Shown: in pieces, positions 45,177 to 55,758 of the stretch
How the letters are laid out: each line of letters begins with the position of its first letter
Position numbering within the stretch: position 1 is the first letter of the stretch
Origin: Nonomuraea jiangxiensis
Lineage (GTDB): Bacteria; Actinomycetota; Actinomycetes; Streptosporangiales; Streptosporangiaceae
Direction: 5' to 3'
Length of the DNA: 64,000 bases
Assembly (NCBI RefSeq): GCF_900099965.1
Contig: NZ_FNDJ01000001.1
Location: 171,766 to 235,765 of the forward strand
Notes under the pieces: generated by a model
The model's input: the letters and a program-made list of their open reading frames with translations, nothing else
What the model was told of the DNA's origin: nothing
Database searches by the model: none
Made by a program: the position numbers and the translations under genes

Positions 45177-47291
45177 GTGTCAGTCCGGGAAGTACTGGAG
45201 AAAGCGCTCGCCGAGGGGCGTACCGCGCTTACCGCACCGGAAGGCCGCCTGCTCTGCGAGGAGTACGGCATCGCCACCCCAGGCGAAGGGCTGGCCACCT
45301 CGGCGGCGGAGGCGGCGGAGATCGCCGAGAGCATCGGGCTCCCGGTGGTGCTGAAGATCGTCTCTCCCGACATCCTGCACAAGACCGAGGCCGGCGGCGT
45401 GCTGGTCGGCCTGAAGACCGTCGAGGAGGTGCGGGAGGGCTACGACACGATCCTGGCCAACGCCCGCGCCTACAACCCCGAGGCGAAGATCGACGGCGTC
45501 CAGGTCCAGCAGCTCGTCGGCGGCGGGACCGAGGTCATCATCGGCGCCGTCACCGACCCCACCTTCGGCAAGGTGGTCGCCTTCGGCCTGGGCGGCGTGC
45601 TGGTGGAGGTGCTGAAGGACGTCACCTTCCGGCTCGCCCCGCTCACGGGTGACGAGGCCCTGGGGATGCTGGACGACATCAAGGCGGCGGAGGTGCTGCG
45701 CGGCGCCCGCGGCGCCGAGCCCGCCAACCGGGAGGCGCTCGCGGCGCTGGTCGAGCGGGTCGGCAAGCTGGTCACCGACTTCCCCGAGATCGCCGAGGTC
45801 GACCTCAACCCGGTCTTCGTGGACGCGAACGGCGCGGTCGCCGCCGACGTGCGCATCCTCATCGGCGAGAAGCCGGCCGAGCCCACCAGGCTGCCGCGGG
45901 AGGAGATCCTGCGGCAGATGACGCGGATCTTCAAGCCGCGCTCGGTCGCCGTCATCGGCGCCTCCGCCGAGAAGGGCAAGATCGGCAACTCGGTCATGAG
46001 CAACCTCATCAACGGCGGCTACCAGGGGCAGATCTTCCCGATCAACCCCAAGGCCGACGAGATCATGGGGCGGACGGCGTACAAGAGCATCGGTGACGTG
46101 CCCGGCGACGTGGACGTGGCCGTGTTCGCGATCCCGGCCAAGTTCGTGGCGGCGGCGCTGGAGGAGGTCGGGCAGAAGGGCGTGGCCGGGGCGGTCATGA
46201 TCCCCTCGGGCTTCGCCGAGACCGGGAACGTCGAGGGCCAGCAGGAGATCGTCGAGATCGCCAAGCGGCACGGCGTCCGCATGCTGGGGCCGAACATCTA
46301 CGGCTACTACTACACGCCGGAGAACCTCTGCGCGACGTTCTGCACCCCGTACGACGTCAAGGGGAGCGTGGCGCTGACCTCGCAGAGCGGCGGCATCGGC
46401 ATGGCCATCCTGGGCTTCAGCCGCACCTCCAAGATGGGCGTCTCGGCCATCGTCGGCGTCGGCAACAAGGCCGACGTGGACGAGGACGACCTGCTGACCT
46501 TCTTCGAGCAGGACGACAACACCAAGGCCGTGGCCATGCACCTGGAGGACCTCAAGGACGGGCGCGGCTTCGTCGAGGCCGCCCGCCGGGTGGTCAAGGA
46601 GAAGCCGGTCATCGTCCTCAAGGCCGGGCGCACCGCCATGGGCGCGCGGGCGGCCGGCTCCCACACCGGGGCCCTGGCCGGTGACGACAAGGTCTACGAC
46701 GACATCCTGCGGCAGGCCGGGGTGGTCCGCGCGCCGGGCCTCAACGACATGCTCGAATACGCCCGCGCGCTGCCGATCCTGCCCGCGCCCAAGGGCGAGA
46801 ACGTCGTCATCATCACCGGCGCGGGTGGCTCCGGCGTGCTGCTGTCGGACGCCATCGTGGACGCCGGGCTGACCCTCATGGACATCCCGGAGGACCTGGA
46901 CACGGCCTTCCGGGCCTACATCCCGCCGTTCGGGGCGGCGGGCAACCCCATCGACATCACCGGCGGCGAACCGCCCTCGACCTACGAGAACACGGTCCGC
47001 CTGGGGCTGGCGGACGAGCGGATCCACGCGCTCGTCCTCGGCTACTGGCACACGATCGTGACGCCGCCGATGGTGTTCGCCGAGTTGATCGCCCGCGTCG
47101 TGGCGGAGGAGCGGGCGAAGGGCAATGTCAAGCCGGTCGTGGCGTCGCTGGCGGGCGACACCGAGGTTGAGGAGGCCAGCGAGTACCTGTTCGAGCACGG
47201 CGTGGTCGCGTACCCGTACACGACAGAAAAGCCCGTCGCGGTCCTCGGTGCCAAGTACCGATGGGCGCGGGCGGCCGGGCTGCTGCGCTAA
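45177..47291 (+). CDS. ADP-forming acyl-CoA ligase (acetate-CoA ligase family)
   Basis: The 704-aa protein joins both halves of NDP-forming acyl-CoA synthetases, in the order ATP-grasp (residues 1-235), CoA-binding Rossmann domain (from 245, SVAVIGASAEKGKIGNS), then two ligase domains with the phospho-histidine loop GSHTGALAGDD near residue 495. The ATP-grasp half precedes the CoA-binding half, the reverse of PatZ-type proteins. GTG start immediately after frc. In this context it may activate oxalate or formate with CoA, or recover energy from formyl-CoA. Acetate remains possible. Confidence 0.82.
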   Translation: MSVREVLEKALAEGRTALTAPEGRLLCEEYGIATPGEGLATSAAEAAEIAESIGLPVVLKIVSPDILHKTEAGGVLVGLKTVEEVREGYDTILANARAYNPEAKIDGVQVQQLVGGGTEVIIGAVTDPTFGKVVAFGLGGVLVEVLKDVTFRLAPLTGDEALGMLDDIKAAEVLRGARGAEPANREALAALVERVGKLVTDFPEIAEVDLNPVFVDANGAVAADVRILIGEKPAEPTRLPREEILRQMTRIFKPRSVAVIGASAEKGKIGNSVMSNLINGGYQGQIFPINPKADEIMGRTAYKSIGDVPGDVDVAVFAIPAKFVAAALEEVGQKGVAGAVMIPSGFAETGNVEGQQEIVEIAKRHGVRMLGPNIYGYYYTPENLCATFCTPYDVKGSVALTSQSGGIGMAILGFSRTSKMGVSAIVGVGNKADVDEDDLLTFFEQDDNTKAVAMHLEDLKDGRGFVEAARRVVKEKPVIVLKAGRTAMGARAAGSHTGALAGDDKVYDDILRQAGVVRAPGLNDMLEYARALPILPAPKGENVVIITGAGGSGVLLSDAIVDAGLTLMDIPEDLDTAFRAYIPPFGAAGNPIDITGGEPPSTYENTVRLGLADERIHALVLGYWHTIVTPPMVFAELIARVVAEERAKGNVKPVVASLAGDTEVEEASEYLFEHGVVAYPYTTEKPVAVLGAKYRWARAAGLLR

Positions 47292-47372
47292 GAGCCGAGC
47301 GCGGTAGTTCAGGCGAGGGGGCTCATTCGGGGCGCACAAAGCAAGGCAACAAACCCCCCAGGAGGTCCGTAG

Positions 47373-48863
47373 GTGGACACATCGAACACACCACCGGCGA
47401 CGGCCACGCCGCCGGTCGAGGACGACAGAGTATGGAAAGCGGGCCGGCTTGATCCGATGCCCATCAGGAAGCTCCCCGACGCGCCTCCCTCGGTGCACAT
47501 CGTCGGGCCGACGGTCTTCTTGGTCGCGCTCGGCGTGGGCATCGGCGAGTCGTACATGTGGCCCCGGCTGGTGCTGCTGTTCGGGCCGGAGATCAGGTGG
47601 CTGTTCCTGATCGGCGTCACCCTCCAGGCCGTGGTCATGCTGGAGATGGCGCGTTACGCCATGGCCACGGGGGAGAGCATCTTCTCCGGCGCGGCCAGGG
47701 TCTTCAAGCCGCTGATGTGGTTCTTCTTCATCGTGGCGATCGCCGTCTACATCTGGCCAGGTCACCTGTCCGCGGGAGCGGCGGCGTTCGAACAGATAAC
47801 CGGCATACCATGGATCATCACAGCGATAGCCGGCCTGGTCCTGGTCGGCGTGGTCTTCAGCCTGGCCAAGGTGATCTACAACCTGCTGGAGAACGTGCTG
47901 TCGTTACTGATCGGCGCGCTCGTGCTCGGCACCGCCGTGATCGCGGCGATGGTGGGCTCCTGGGGTGACGTGGCCGACACGATCACCGGCATGTTCGCCA
48001 TCGGTTACCTGCCCTCGGAGGCCCTGTCCGCGGCGTGGTTCCCGGTGATCGTCGGTGCGTGCGCGTTCGCCGGCCCCTCGGGCATGCAGCAGATGTGGTA
48101 CACGCTGCACCTGCGTGACTCCGGAGCCGGCATGGGCGCGCACATCCCCAAGGTGCGCGGTCTGCGGCACGCGGGCGAGGAAGAGGAGATGCCCGCCCGC
48201 GGGTTCATGTTCGACACCGACGACCCGGCCGAGATGGCCAAGTGGAAGGGCTGGCGGCGCTGGGTCACCTTCGACGCCCTGCTGCTGTTCTGGGGCGTCA
48301 CCATGCTGGTCACGATCTCCTTCACGGTGATCGCCCAGTCGGCGGCGCGGCTGAACCCGGGCGTGCAGACGGCCCTGCAGCAGGACGACCGCGAGGCCGC
48401 GCTCGGGGCCATGTCCGACGCCGTCTCCTCGGCGGGCAGCTCGGTACTCGGGGCGGTCTTCCTCGGGTTCATCGCGCTGATCGGCCTGAACGCGACGCTG
48501 GGCCTGTTCGACTCGTTCTCCCGCGGGCAGGCCGACATGACCTACAACTTCGTCCCGGGGGCGAAGAAGATCGGCATGTCGCGCCTGTACGGCATCTTCC
48601 TCTGGGCCGTGATCATCTTCGGCATCCTGATCCTGCTGTTCGGCCCGGCCGACGGACCGAACGAGATCCTGGACACGCTGGCGTTCCTGTCGACGTTCGC
48701 GATGGGCGCGTACTGCGTGACGCTGCTTCTGGTGAACAACCGGATGTTGCCGAAACCGATCAGGCCCAGGTGGTGGAGCAACGTGATCATCGGATTTGGC
48801 GCGGTGTTCTACCTGGGGCTGCTGTTCTACTGCCTGTTCGCCTACGGTGTGGCGATCGGCTGA
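47373..48863 (+). CDS. Nramp-like membrane transporter of the oxalate operon
   Basis: The 496-aa protein has about eleven membrane helices after a soluble 45-residue N-terminus. Helix arrangement and segments such as GVGIGESYMWPRLV and CAFAGPSGMQQMW place it near the Nramp/LeuT-fold family. The metal-binding DPGN of helix 1 is replaced (GIGES) and the MPH of helix 6 is absent, so divalent metal transport is doubtful. Being in the oxalate operon, it may carry oxalate or formate, or a metal-oxalate complex. GGAGG stands 7 bases before the GTG. Confidence 0.7.
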   Translation: MDTSNTPPATATPPVEDDRVWKAGRLDPMPIRKLPDAPPSVHIVGPTVFLVALGVGIGESYMWPRLVLLFGPEIRWLFLIGVTLQAVVMLEMARYAMATGESIFSGAARVFKPLMWFFFIVAIAVYIWPGHLSAGAAAFEQITGIPWIITAIAGLVLVGVVFSLAKVIYNLLENVLSLLIGALVLGTAVIAAMVGSWGDVADTITGMFAIGYLPSEALSAAWFPVIVGACAFAGPSGMQQMWYTLHLRDSGAGMGAHIPKVRGLRHAGEEEEMPARGFMFDTDDPAEMAKWKGWRRWVTFDALLLFWGVTMLVTISFTVIAQSAARLNPGVQTALQQDDREAALGAMSDAVSSAGSSVLGAVFLGFIALIGLNATLGLFDSFSRGQADMTYNFVPGAKKIGMSRLYGIFLWAVIIFGILILLFGPADGPNEILDTLAFLSTFAMGAYCVTLLLVNNRMLPKPIRPRWWSNVIIGFGAVFYLGLLFYCLFAYGVAIG

Positions 48864-49354
48864 TGATGATCGAACGGCAAAGCCTCGAACTCGCCCTGCC
48901 CGGGGCGTCGATCGGAGCCGCAGCCGGCGCCATGGCCGGTGGGCTGGTCCTCTTCGCGGGACAGCCCATCGGCATGGCCGCGCTGTCGGCGCTGGCACTC
49001 GCCCTGCCGCTCGCCTTGTTCGGCGGCGTGTACGGCCTGCTGCTCGGCCAGGGCGTCTTCAGGCCGGGCACCTTCGGGCCCACCGGCCTGTTCTGGATGG
49101 CGGCGTTCCCGCTGTCCCGCCTGGTCCAGGACAGCCTGTTCGGCACCGGCCTGACGGAGGGCGTGCTGCCCTTCCTGGGCTACCAGGCGATGGTGGGCCT
49201 GGGCTTCGCGATCGGGTTCGTCTGGCTGCATGAGCGGCTCATGCCGCACTGGCTCGTGCGCCGGGCTCCGGACAATCCGCGTGCGGAGGCCGTACTCGGT
49301 ATCTACCTCCAGTACGCCCACGCGCTGCGCGCGAGAAAGGGAGGGCGCCGGTGA
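48863..49354 (+). CDS. Small integral membrane protein, function unknown
   Basis: The 163-aa protein has four or five hydrophobic helices between residues 10 and 125 and a short basic C-terminus. I recognise no family. Its ATG overlaps the stop of the Nramp-like gene (TGATG), and its stop overlaps the terC start (GTGA). It may be an accessory subunit of the transporter. Confidence 0.75.
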   Translation: MMIERQSLELALPGASIGAAAGAMAGGLVLFAGQPIGMAALSALALALPLALFGGVYGLLLGQGVFRPGTFGPTGLFWMAAFPLSRLVQDSLFGTGLTEGVLPFLGYQAMVGLGFAIGFVWLHERLMPHWLVRRAPDNPRAEAVLGIYLQYAHALRARKGGRR

Positions 49355-50331
49355 ACCTGCCTCTCTGGATCTGGCTGGCCACGATCGGCGGGTTCGTCCT
49401 GATCCTCGCGCTGGACTTCTTCCTGGTCGCCCGCAACCCGCGCGAGCCCTCCTTCAAGGAGTGTCTCGGCTGGGTGGTGTTCTACGTGGGCCTGGCCGTG
49501 GCCTTCGGCGTCGGCCTGCTGCTGCTGTCGGGGCCGGCGCACGGTACGGAGTTCTTCGCGGGCTGGATCACCGAGTATTCGCTCAGCGTGGACAACCTCT
49601 TCGTCTTCCTGTTGATCATGAGCCGCTTCCAGGTGCCCAAGAAGTACCGCCAGAAGGTGCTGCTCGTCGGCATCGTCCTGGCACTGGTCATGCGGGGCGC
49701 GTTCATCGCGGCGGGAGCCGAGGCGGTAACCAGGTTCGACTGGCTCTTCTACCTGTTCGGCGCCTTCCTCGTGTACACGGCGTGGAAGCTGATCGGGCAC
49801 GAGGAGGAAGAGGCCGAGTTCTCCGAGAACATCGCACTGCGCACAGTGCGCCGGGTGCTCCCCACGACGGAGACCTATCAAGGCGCCCGGCTCACCGTGC
49901 GGCATATGGGACGCAGGATGGTCACCCCCATGTTGATCGTGATGGTCGCGATCGGGACCACCGACCTGCTGTTCGCGCTGGACTCGATCCCGGCCATCTT
50001 CGGCCTCACCAAGGAGCCGTATCTGGTCTTCACGGCCAACGCCTTCGCCCTCATGGGGCTGCGGCAGCTCTTCTTCCTCATCGGCGGCCTGCTCGACCGG
50101 CTCGTCTACTTGAGCAAGGGGCTGTCGGTGGTGCTGGCCTTCATCGGAGTGAAGCTCATTCTGGAGGCACTCCACCACGACGGGGTGTCGTGGGCGCCGG
50201 AGATCCCGATCCTGGTCTCTCTCGGCGTCATCATCGGGACTCTCGCCATCACCACGGTGCTGAGCCTGATGAAGTCTGCCCGTGATGCGAAGAAGGCGGA
50301 GGTGGTGGAACCGGAAACCGCTGACCGCTGA
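49351..50331 (+). CDS. TerC family membrane protein
   Basis: The 326-aa protein has the TerC fold, with about eight helices and two acidic signatures: EYSLSVDNLFVFLLI near residue 80 and GTTDLLFALDSIPAIFG near residue 205. Characterised relatives (Alx, MeeF/MeeY) export manganese or load it onto secreted enzymes. Overlapping starts tie it to the Nramp-like transporter operon, so it may adjust metal balance during oxalate use. Confidence 0.88.
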   Translation: MNLPLWIWLATIGGFVLILALDFFLVARNPREPSFKECLGWVVFYVGLAVAFGVGLLLLSGPAHGTEFFAGWITEYSLSVDNLFVFLLIMSRFQVPKKYRQKVLLVGIVLALVMRGAFIAAGAEAVTRFDWLFYLFGAFLVYTAWKLIGHEEEEAEFSENIALRTVRRVLPTTETYQGARLTVRHMGRRMVTPMLIVMVAIGTTDLLFALDSIPAIFGLTKEPYLVFTANAFALMGLRQLFFLIGGLLDRLVYLSKGLSVVLAFIGVKLILEALHHDGVSWAPEIPILVSLGVIIGTLAITTVLSLMKSARDAKKAEVVEPETADR

Positions 50332-50377
50332 AGAGGCCGCGCGCGGGGGCGGAGGTCGAGCGCCCCTGCCGCGGCTC
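50332..50377 (+). terminator. Possible terminator after terC
   Basis: A GC-rich hairpin can form between GAGGCCGCG and CCGCGGCTC with GGGGCG/CGCCCC inside. There is no T-run, so confidence is low. Confidence 0.35.
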
Positions 50378-50418
50378 AGCGCCGCGCCTGCCCCGAACGG
50401 GTCCGGCCCGCCTGCGGT

Positions 50419-50601
50419 CTAAGGCCGCGGGCTCTTGCGTACGTCGTGCTCGACGGCCCACTCGCGCAGGTAACGCTCCGCGTCGTCGGTCGAATATTGC
50501 TTTCTGAGCGCCATGCTGAGTCCGAGGCCGATCGCCCTGCCGTCTGCTGACTGGCCCAGGGGATCACCAAGGAGAAAGCGGACAAGCGCCTTCATGGTCA
50601 T
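50419..50601 (-). CDS. Small hypothetical protein (about 60 aa)
   Basis: A GGGAGG site precedes ATGs at 50601 and 50595, and third codon positions are GC-rich. The product is soluble, with an amphipathic helix and STDDAERYLREWAVEH near the C-terminus. No family is recognised. It lies between convergent/divergent island genes and may be unrelated to oxalate. Confidence 0.5.
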   Translation of the reverse strand: MTMKALVRFLLGDPLGQSADGRAIGLGLSMALRKQYSTDDAERYLREWAVEHDVRKSPRP

Positions 50602-50685
50602 GCACCTCCCAACGTTCAGCCCCAATCCTCTACCCGAGAGGTTTCGGAGCATGTGTCTTCGTGTAAACGCAGGATCAATAGGTGG

Positions 50686-51429
50686 TCAGCCGGCCTGCGG
50701 CGTGCGCGGGCGGCGCCGGCGCACCGGCTTGGGCGCGGGCTCGACCGGGTCGTTCTCCCGCTGCTCCATGTAGGAGGCGCGGGTGTGCTCGGTGTGCTCA
50801 CGCATGATCCGCGCCGCGCGTTGCCCGTCGCCGGCCTCGATGGCGTCGATCAGCGCCGTGTGCTCGTCCCACGAGGCCATGCCCCGTTGACGGGCCACCG
50901 GCGTGTGATACCACCGCACCCGCCGGGCGACCTGGCTGGCGAGCTCGGCCAGCACCGCGTTGCCCGACAGGGCGGTCACCAGGGCGTGCAGCTCGGAGTT
51001 GAGCGCCACGGCGGAGTCGACGTCGTCGGACTGCACCGCCGCGATGCCGCGCGCGCACAGGGAGCGCAGCTGCCGCACGCCGCCCTCGCCGGCGTGCTCG
51101 GCCGCGAGCCGGGCGGACTCCGTCTCCAGCAGCGTGCGGACGGCGAGCAGCTGGTCGGCCTCCTCCAGCGTGGGGACGTGCACGAACGCGCCCTGGCCGG
51201 GGTGCAGGTCGACCCAGCCCTCGCCGCTGAGCTGCTGCAGCGCTTCGCGGACCGGCTGCCTGGAGACACCGAGCAGCTCGGCCAGCTCGCTCTCGACGAG
51301 GTGCTGGCCGGGCTTGAGCTGGCTGGAGACGATGAGCTCTTGGATAGCCTCGATGACGCTCTCCCTGAGCGTCGCGGGACGGGGAATCTTGGTGGCCGCC
51401 GCCTGACCGGCCTGATCCGACAGCAACAT
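50686..51429 (-). CDS. GntR/FCD regulator, probable oxalate-island regulator
   Basis: The 247-aa protein has a GntR winged helix (residues 20-85, with ESELAELLGVSRQPVREALQQL) and an FCD effector domain (95-220), whose metal-binding histidines may be in NSELHALV, WDEHTALI and MREHTEHT. A basic tail RRRRPRTP ends it. FCD regulators usually sense carboxylates. It is the only regulator inside the island, and palindromes typical of FadR-type sites stand at five island promoters. A weaker half-match, CATAC-C-GTCCA, lies about 50 bp upstream of its own start. Confidence 0.9.
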   Translation of the reverse strand: MLLSDQAGQAAATKIPRPATLRESVIEAIQELIVSSQLKPGQHLVESELAELLGVSRQPVREALQQLSGEGWVDLHPGQGAFVHVPTLEEADQLLAVRTLLETESARLAAEHAGEGGVRQLRSLCARGIAAVQSDDVDSAVALNSELHALVTALSGNAVLAELASQVARRVRWYHTPVARQRGMASWDEHTALIDAIEAGDGQRAARIMREHTEHTRASYMEQRENDPVEPAPKPVRRRRPRTPQAG

Positions 51430-51515
51430 GTTCGTGTCTCCAGGGCTGCTTTAAAAGTTTTTCGTCGACTGCCTACAGCATACCGTCCAGGGGTTGTCCC
51501 TGGCCGTGAGTCTCA

Positions 51516-52829
51516 TCACAAGGGGAGTGTCGCCGGCAGGCCGGGGACGCGCAGGTGAGGCGTGGCGAGCGCCGGGAGGGCCGCGAGCGCGGCGGCGACG
51601 GCGAGGGCGGTCACCGGGGCGCTCAACGCGGCCAGCGCCAGCAGGGCCGCCACGATTCCGGCCAGTGCCTTGGCGCTGTAGACGACCGCATGGATCTCGC
51701 CCGCGCGCTCCGCGCCGAAGAACTCCCGCACCAGGCTGGCGAGCAGCGGGTAGAAGGCGCCGCCGCCCAGGCCCGCGAAGACGGCCCCCAGCCATACGAG
51801 CGGCCCTCCGGCGCCGAGCCACACCAGCGGTCCCGCCGCGACACCCGCCTCCGGGAAGGCGGCAGGCGGGGCGGTAAGGACCGTGGCGTTCTGCGCGGCG
51901 GCCGCGAGCAGGACCTGGCCGAGCGCGAGCGAGCCCAGTACGGCGGCCAGCACCCGCCGGCGGCCGAACACCTCCGACGCGCGCATGGCGATCGACCGGC
52001 TGGCCCCGTTGAGCGCCACAAGCAGGGCCACCGCGCCCCACGAGCCGGTGCCCGCCACCACGATCACGTCGAAGACCGACACCGCGCCCGCGCACGTCAG
52101 GATCAGGGCCAGCGCGGGCAGCGTACGCGTGCGCATGGCCTGGCCCAGGCGGAACTCCTTGGCCGCGTCGGGGTTCGTGCGCAGCCTGGCGGCGTTCAGG
52201 GCGTGCGAGCGCGGGTCCACGTCCACGGGCCACCACAGGGCCGGGGACAGCCGCAGATAACGGGCGGCGGCCCCGATGACCGCCACCGCCAGCACGGCGG
52301 CGACCAGGAAGGCGGTGCCCGTGGCCGCCGGGGCGATCCCGGCCCAGAGCAGCAGGGGCACCGCTCCGTAACCGAAGGCGCCGGTGATCAGGCCGACCCG
52401 GGCCGCGGGCCGGTCCGGGTACCAGGAGGAGACGACCTCGCCGCACACCCCGTAGACGAGGCCGGCGCCCAGCCCGCCGAGCAGGGCGTAACCCGCGAGC
52501 GCGAGCGGCAGCGCCGGGCCGGTGAACGCCGCGGCGGCCAGGCCCAGGCCGCTCAGCACGGCCCCGGCGGCCAGGCAGGCGCGTACGCCGAGGCGGCCGC
52601 GGCGTACCAGGTGGAGGGCGGGGAGCGCGCCCGCGGCCTGGCAGGCGATCCAGACGGCCAGCAGGGTCAGACCGCCGGGCTCGGTGGCCAGCAGGGCGGC
52701 GAAGCCGTACTGGAGAGGGCTGATGGCGGCCATGGCCGCCAGGGCCAGCCAGAACATGCGGGAACGGTCGGCGGGGACGGGGCCGGGCAGGTAGCTGCGA
52801 CCCCGCCAGTCCCTGATTGCATTCTCCAT
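51516..52829 (-). CDS. OFA-type MFS transporter (OxlT-like oxalate/formate exchanger)
   Basis: The 437-aa protein has 12 predicted helices. Segments such as [38 protein letters not shown] match the helix 4-5 pattern of OxlT (GAGVGIVYG and RWFPDKRG from memory). It probably exchanges oxalate for formate or imports oxalate. The ATG at 52829 lies inside a perfect operator palindrome. A GTG at 52853 is also in frame and would place the operator within the coding region. Confidence 0.82.
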   Translation of the reverse strand: MENAIRDWRGRSYLPGPVPADRSRMFWLALAAMAAISPLQYGFAALLATEPGGLTLLAVWIACQAAGALPALHLVRRGRLGVRACLAAGAVLSGLGLAAAAFTGPALPLALAGYALLGGLGAGLVYGVCGEVVSSWYPDRPAARVGLITGAFGYGAVPLLLWAGIAPAATGTAFLVAAVLAVAVIGAAARYLRLSPALWWPVDVDPRSHALNAARLRTNPDAAKEFRLGQAMRTRTLPALALILTCAGAVSVFDVIVVAGTGSWGAVALLVALNGASRSIAMRASEVFGRRRVLAAVLGSLALGQVLLAAAAQNATVLTAPPAAFPEAGVAAGPLVWLGAGGPLVWLGAVFAGLGGGAFYPLLASLVREFFGAERAGEIHAVVYSAKALAGIVAALLALAALSAPVTALAVAAALAALPALATPHLRVPGLPATLPL

Positions 52830-52839
52830 ACTGTATGGA
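52825..52839. promoter_or_regulatory. Oxalate-island palindrome, transporter site
   Basis: TCCATAC-T-GTATGGA is a perfect 15-bp palindrome and the best copy in the window. It overlaps the start of the MFS gene. Confidence 0.8.
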
Positions 52840-52886
52840 ATATCCAGGAACACAGACCCGTGTCGAGACCCTAGACGGCGAATATT

Positions 52887-52900
52887 CCATACGGTATACC
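52887..52900. promoter_or_regulatory. Oxalate-island palindrome, sucC-operon site
   Basis: CCATAC-G-GTATACC lies 22 bp before the sucC-type gene and 61 bp (centre to centre) from the transporter site, near six helical turns. Confidence 0.75.
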
Positions 52901-52921
52901 GTCTACAAAGAGGAGGCTCGA

Positions 52922-54051
52922 ATGGACCTGTACGAATACCAGGCGAAGGAGCTCTTCGGGCGTCACGGCATCCCGGTTCCCGCAGGCAGGGTGGCGGCCA
53001 CCCCGGCCGAGGCCCGCGCTGCCGCGGCCGACCTGAACGCGCCCGTAGTCATCAAGGCCCAGGTGAAGACCGGTGGACGCGGCAAGGCGGGCGGCATCAG
53101 GACGGCCGCGGGGCCGGTGGCCGCCGAGCAGGAGGCCGAGCGGGTCATCGGAATGGACATCAAGGGGCACGTCGCCCACCGCGTGCTGGTGGAGACGGCG
53201 ACCGTGCCGTTCGAGGAGTATTACGCCGCTTTCCTGGTCGACCGGGCCGAGGGCGGATTCCTGGCGATGGTGTCGGGCCAGGGCGGCATGGAGATCGAGG
53301 AACTGGCCGCCAACAACCCCGACGCCCTGGTGAGACTGCCCATCGACCCGGTGACGGGCGTCGACCAGGACACCGCCCGGCTGCTCGCCGCCAAGGCGGG
53401 CCTGCCCGAGCAGGCGGCCGAGGTGCTGGAGAAGCTGTGGAAGGTGCTGGTCGCGGAAGACGCGGTGCTGGTCGAGGTGAACCCGCTGATCTGCACCACC
53501 GACCAGCGCATCGTGGCACTCGACGGCAAGGTCACCCTGGACGACAACTCGGCGTTCCGGCACTCCTGGGACTACGCGGAGGAGTCCGACAGCCTGGAGG
53601 CCCGCGCCAAGGCCAAGGGCCTCAACTACGTCAAGCTGGACGGCCAGGTCGGTGTGATCGGCAACGGCGCCGGGCTGGTGATGAGCACTCTTGACGTGGT
53701 GGCCGGTGCGGGCGCCGCCCCCGCCAACTTCCTGGACATCGGTGGCGGCGCCTCCGCCCAGGTCATGGCCGACGGGCTGGAGATCATCCTGGCCGACCCC
53801 GAAGTGCGCTCGGTCCTGGTAAACGTCTTCGGCGGCATCACGGCCTGCGACGCGGTGGCCAACGGCATCGTCACCGCCCTCGGGCTCCTCGGCGAGCGCG
53901 GCCACGGCACGCCCATCGTCGTACGGCTGGACGGCAACAACGCCGAAGTGGGCCGGCGCATCCTCAGCGACGCCCGCCACCCGGCGGTCCGGCAGGTCTC
54001 CACCATGGACGGCGCCGCCGAGATGGCGGCCAGACTCGCGGTAGGTGCTTG

Positions 54052-54052
<1 letters not shown>
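52922..54052 (+). CDS. sucC: Succinyl-CoA-synthetase-type ligase, beta subunit
   Basis: The 376-aa protein has the ATP-grasp fold of SucC, starting [12 protein letters not shown], with GGRGKAGG near residue 50 and the C-terminal [15 protein letters not shown]. It forms a heterotetramer with the alpha subunit encoded next. Its location at the head of the glyoxylate operon behind an island operator suggests a dedicated role, such as oxalyl-CoA or malyl-CoA formation, rather than the TCA cycle enzyme. The substrate cannot be read from sequence. Confidence 0.88.
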
Positions 54053-54939
<887 letters not shown>

Positions 54940-54987
54940 GGGATCCGAGCGACCAGGCGACCGAGCCGCCCTTCCGGGAGTGAGGCC

Positions 54988-55758
54988 ATGAGCACGAGGT
55001 TCGATGTCAACCTGTCCATTCTCTTCACCGACCTGCCCCTGCTGGAGCGTCCGGCGGCGGCGGCCAAGGCCGGGTTCGACGCGGTCGAGCTGTGGTGGCC
55101 GTTCGACGGGCCGGAGCCGGCGAGCGCACGGCTCGCGGAGCTGCGGCAGGCGATCGAGGACGCCGGGGTGCGTCTGGTCGGCCTGAACTTCGACGCCGGC
55201 GACATGGCCGCGGGCGAGCGCGGCCTGCTGGCCAGGCCCGACGGCTCCGCCCGGTTCCAGGCCAACATCGACGTAGCCGTGCGGCTGGCGGACGAGCTGG
55301 GCTGCAAGGTGCTGAACGCCCTGTACGGCAACGGGCCGGACACCGACCGCGAGCTGGCCGTGGCCAACCTGCGGCGGGCGGCGGACGCGGCGGCCGGCAT
55401 CGGCGCGACCGTGGTCGTCGAGGCCCTCAACTCCCACGAGAACCCGAAATATCCGATCACGTCGTCTCAGGCGGCGTTCGACCTGATCGACGAGGTGGAC
55501 CGAGGGAACGTGGCCTTCCTGGCCGACCTGTACCACCTGCACCGGATGGGGGAGGACGTCCTGACCCTCATCGACCGGCACACGGCCCGGTTCGGCCACG
55601 TGCAGATCGCCGACGACCCCGGCCGCGGGGCGCCGGGCAGCGGGCGGATGCCGTACGAGGAGATCTTCACCCGGCTGGCGGCGGCGGGCTACCGCGGCCA
55701 CGTCGGCCTGGAGTACCGGCACGAGGGGCCGGGCGCGTTCGACTGGAGGCGATCATGA
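54988..55758 (+). CDS. hyi: Hydroxypyruvate isomerase
   Basis: The 256-aa TIM barrel matches Hyi: FDVNLSILFTDLPLLER start, VELWWPFDGP, VEALNSHENPKYPI with a catalytic Glu, DLYHLHRMGED and the C-terminal VGLEYRHEGPG with the second Glu. It interconverts hydroxypyruvate and tartronate semialdehyde. It is followed by glxR with ATGA overlap, as in gcl operons. Confidence 0.92.
   Translation: MSTRFDVNLSILFTDLPLLERPAAAAKAGFDAVELWWPFDGPEPASARLAELRQAIEDAGVRLVGLNFDAGDMAAGERGLLARPDGSARFQANIDVAVRLADELGCKVLNALYGNGPDTDRELAVANLRRAADAAAGIGATVVVEALNSHENPKYPITSSQAAFDLIDEVDRGNVAFLADLYHLHRMGEDVLTLIDRHTARFGHVQIADDPGRGAPGSGRMPYEEIFTRLAAAGYRGHVGLEYRHEGPGAFDWRRS

Noticed and set aside
45180..47765. An 861-codon minus-strand frame opposite the CoA ligase
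   Set aside because: Same composition signs as other shadows; the plus-strand ligase has clear motifs.
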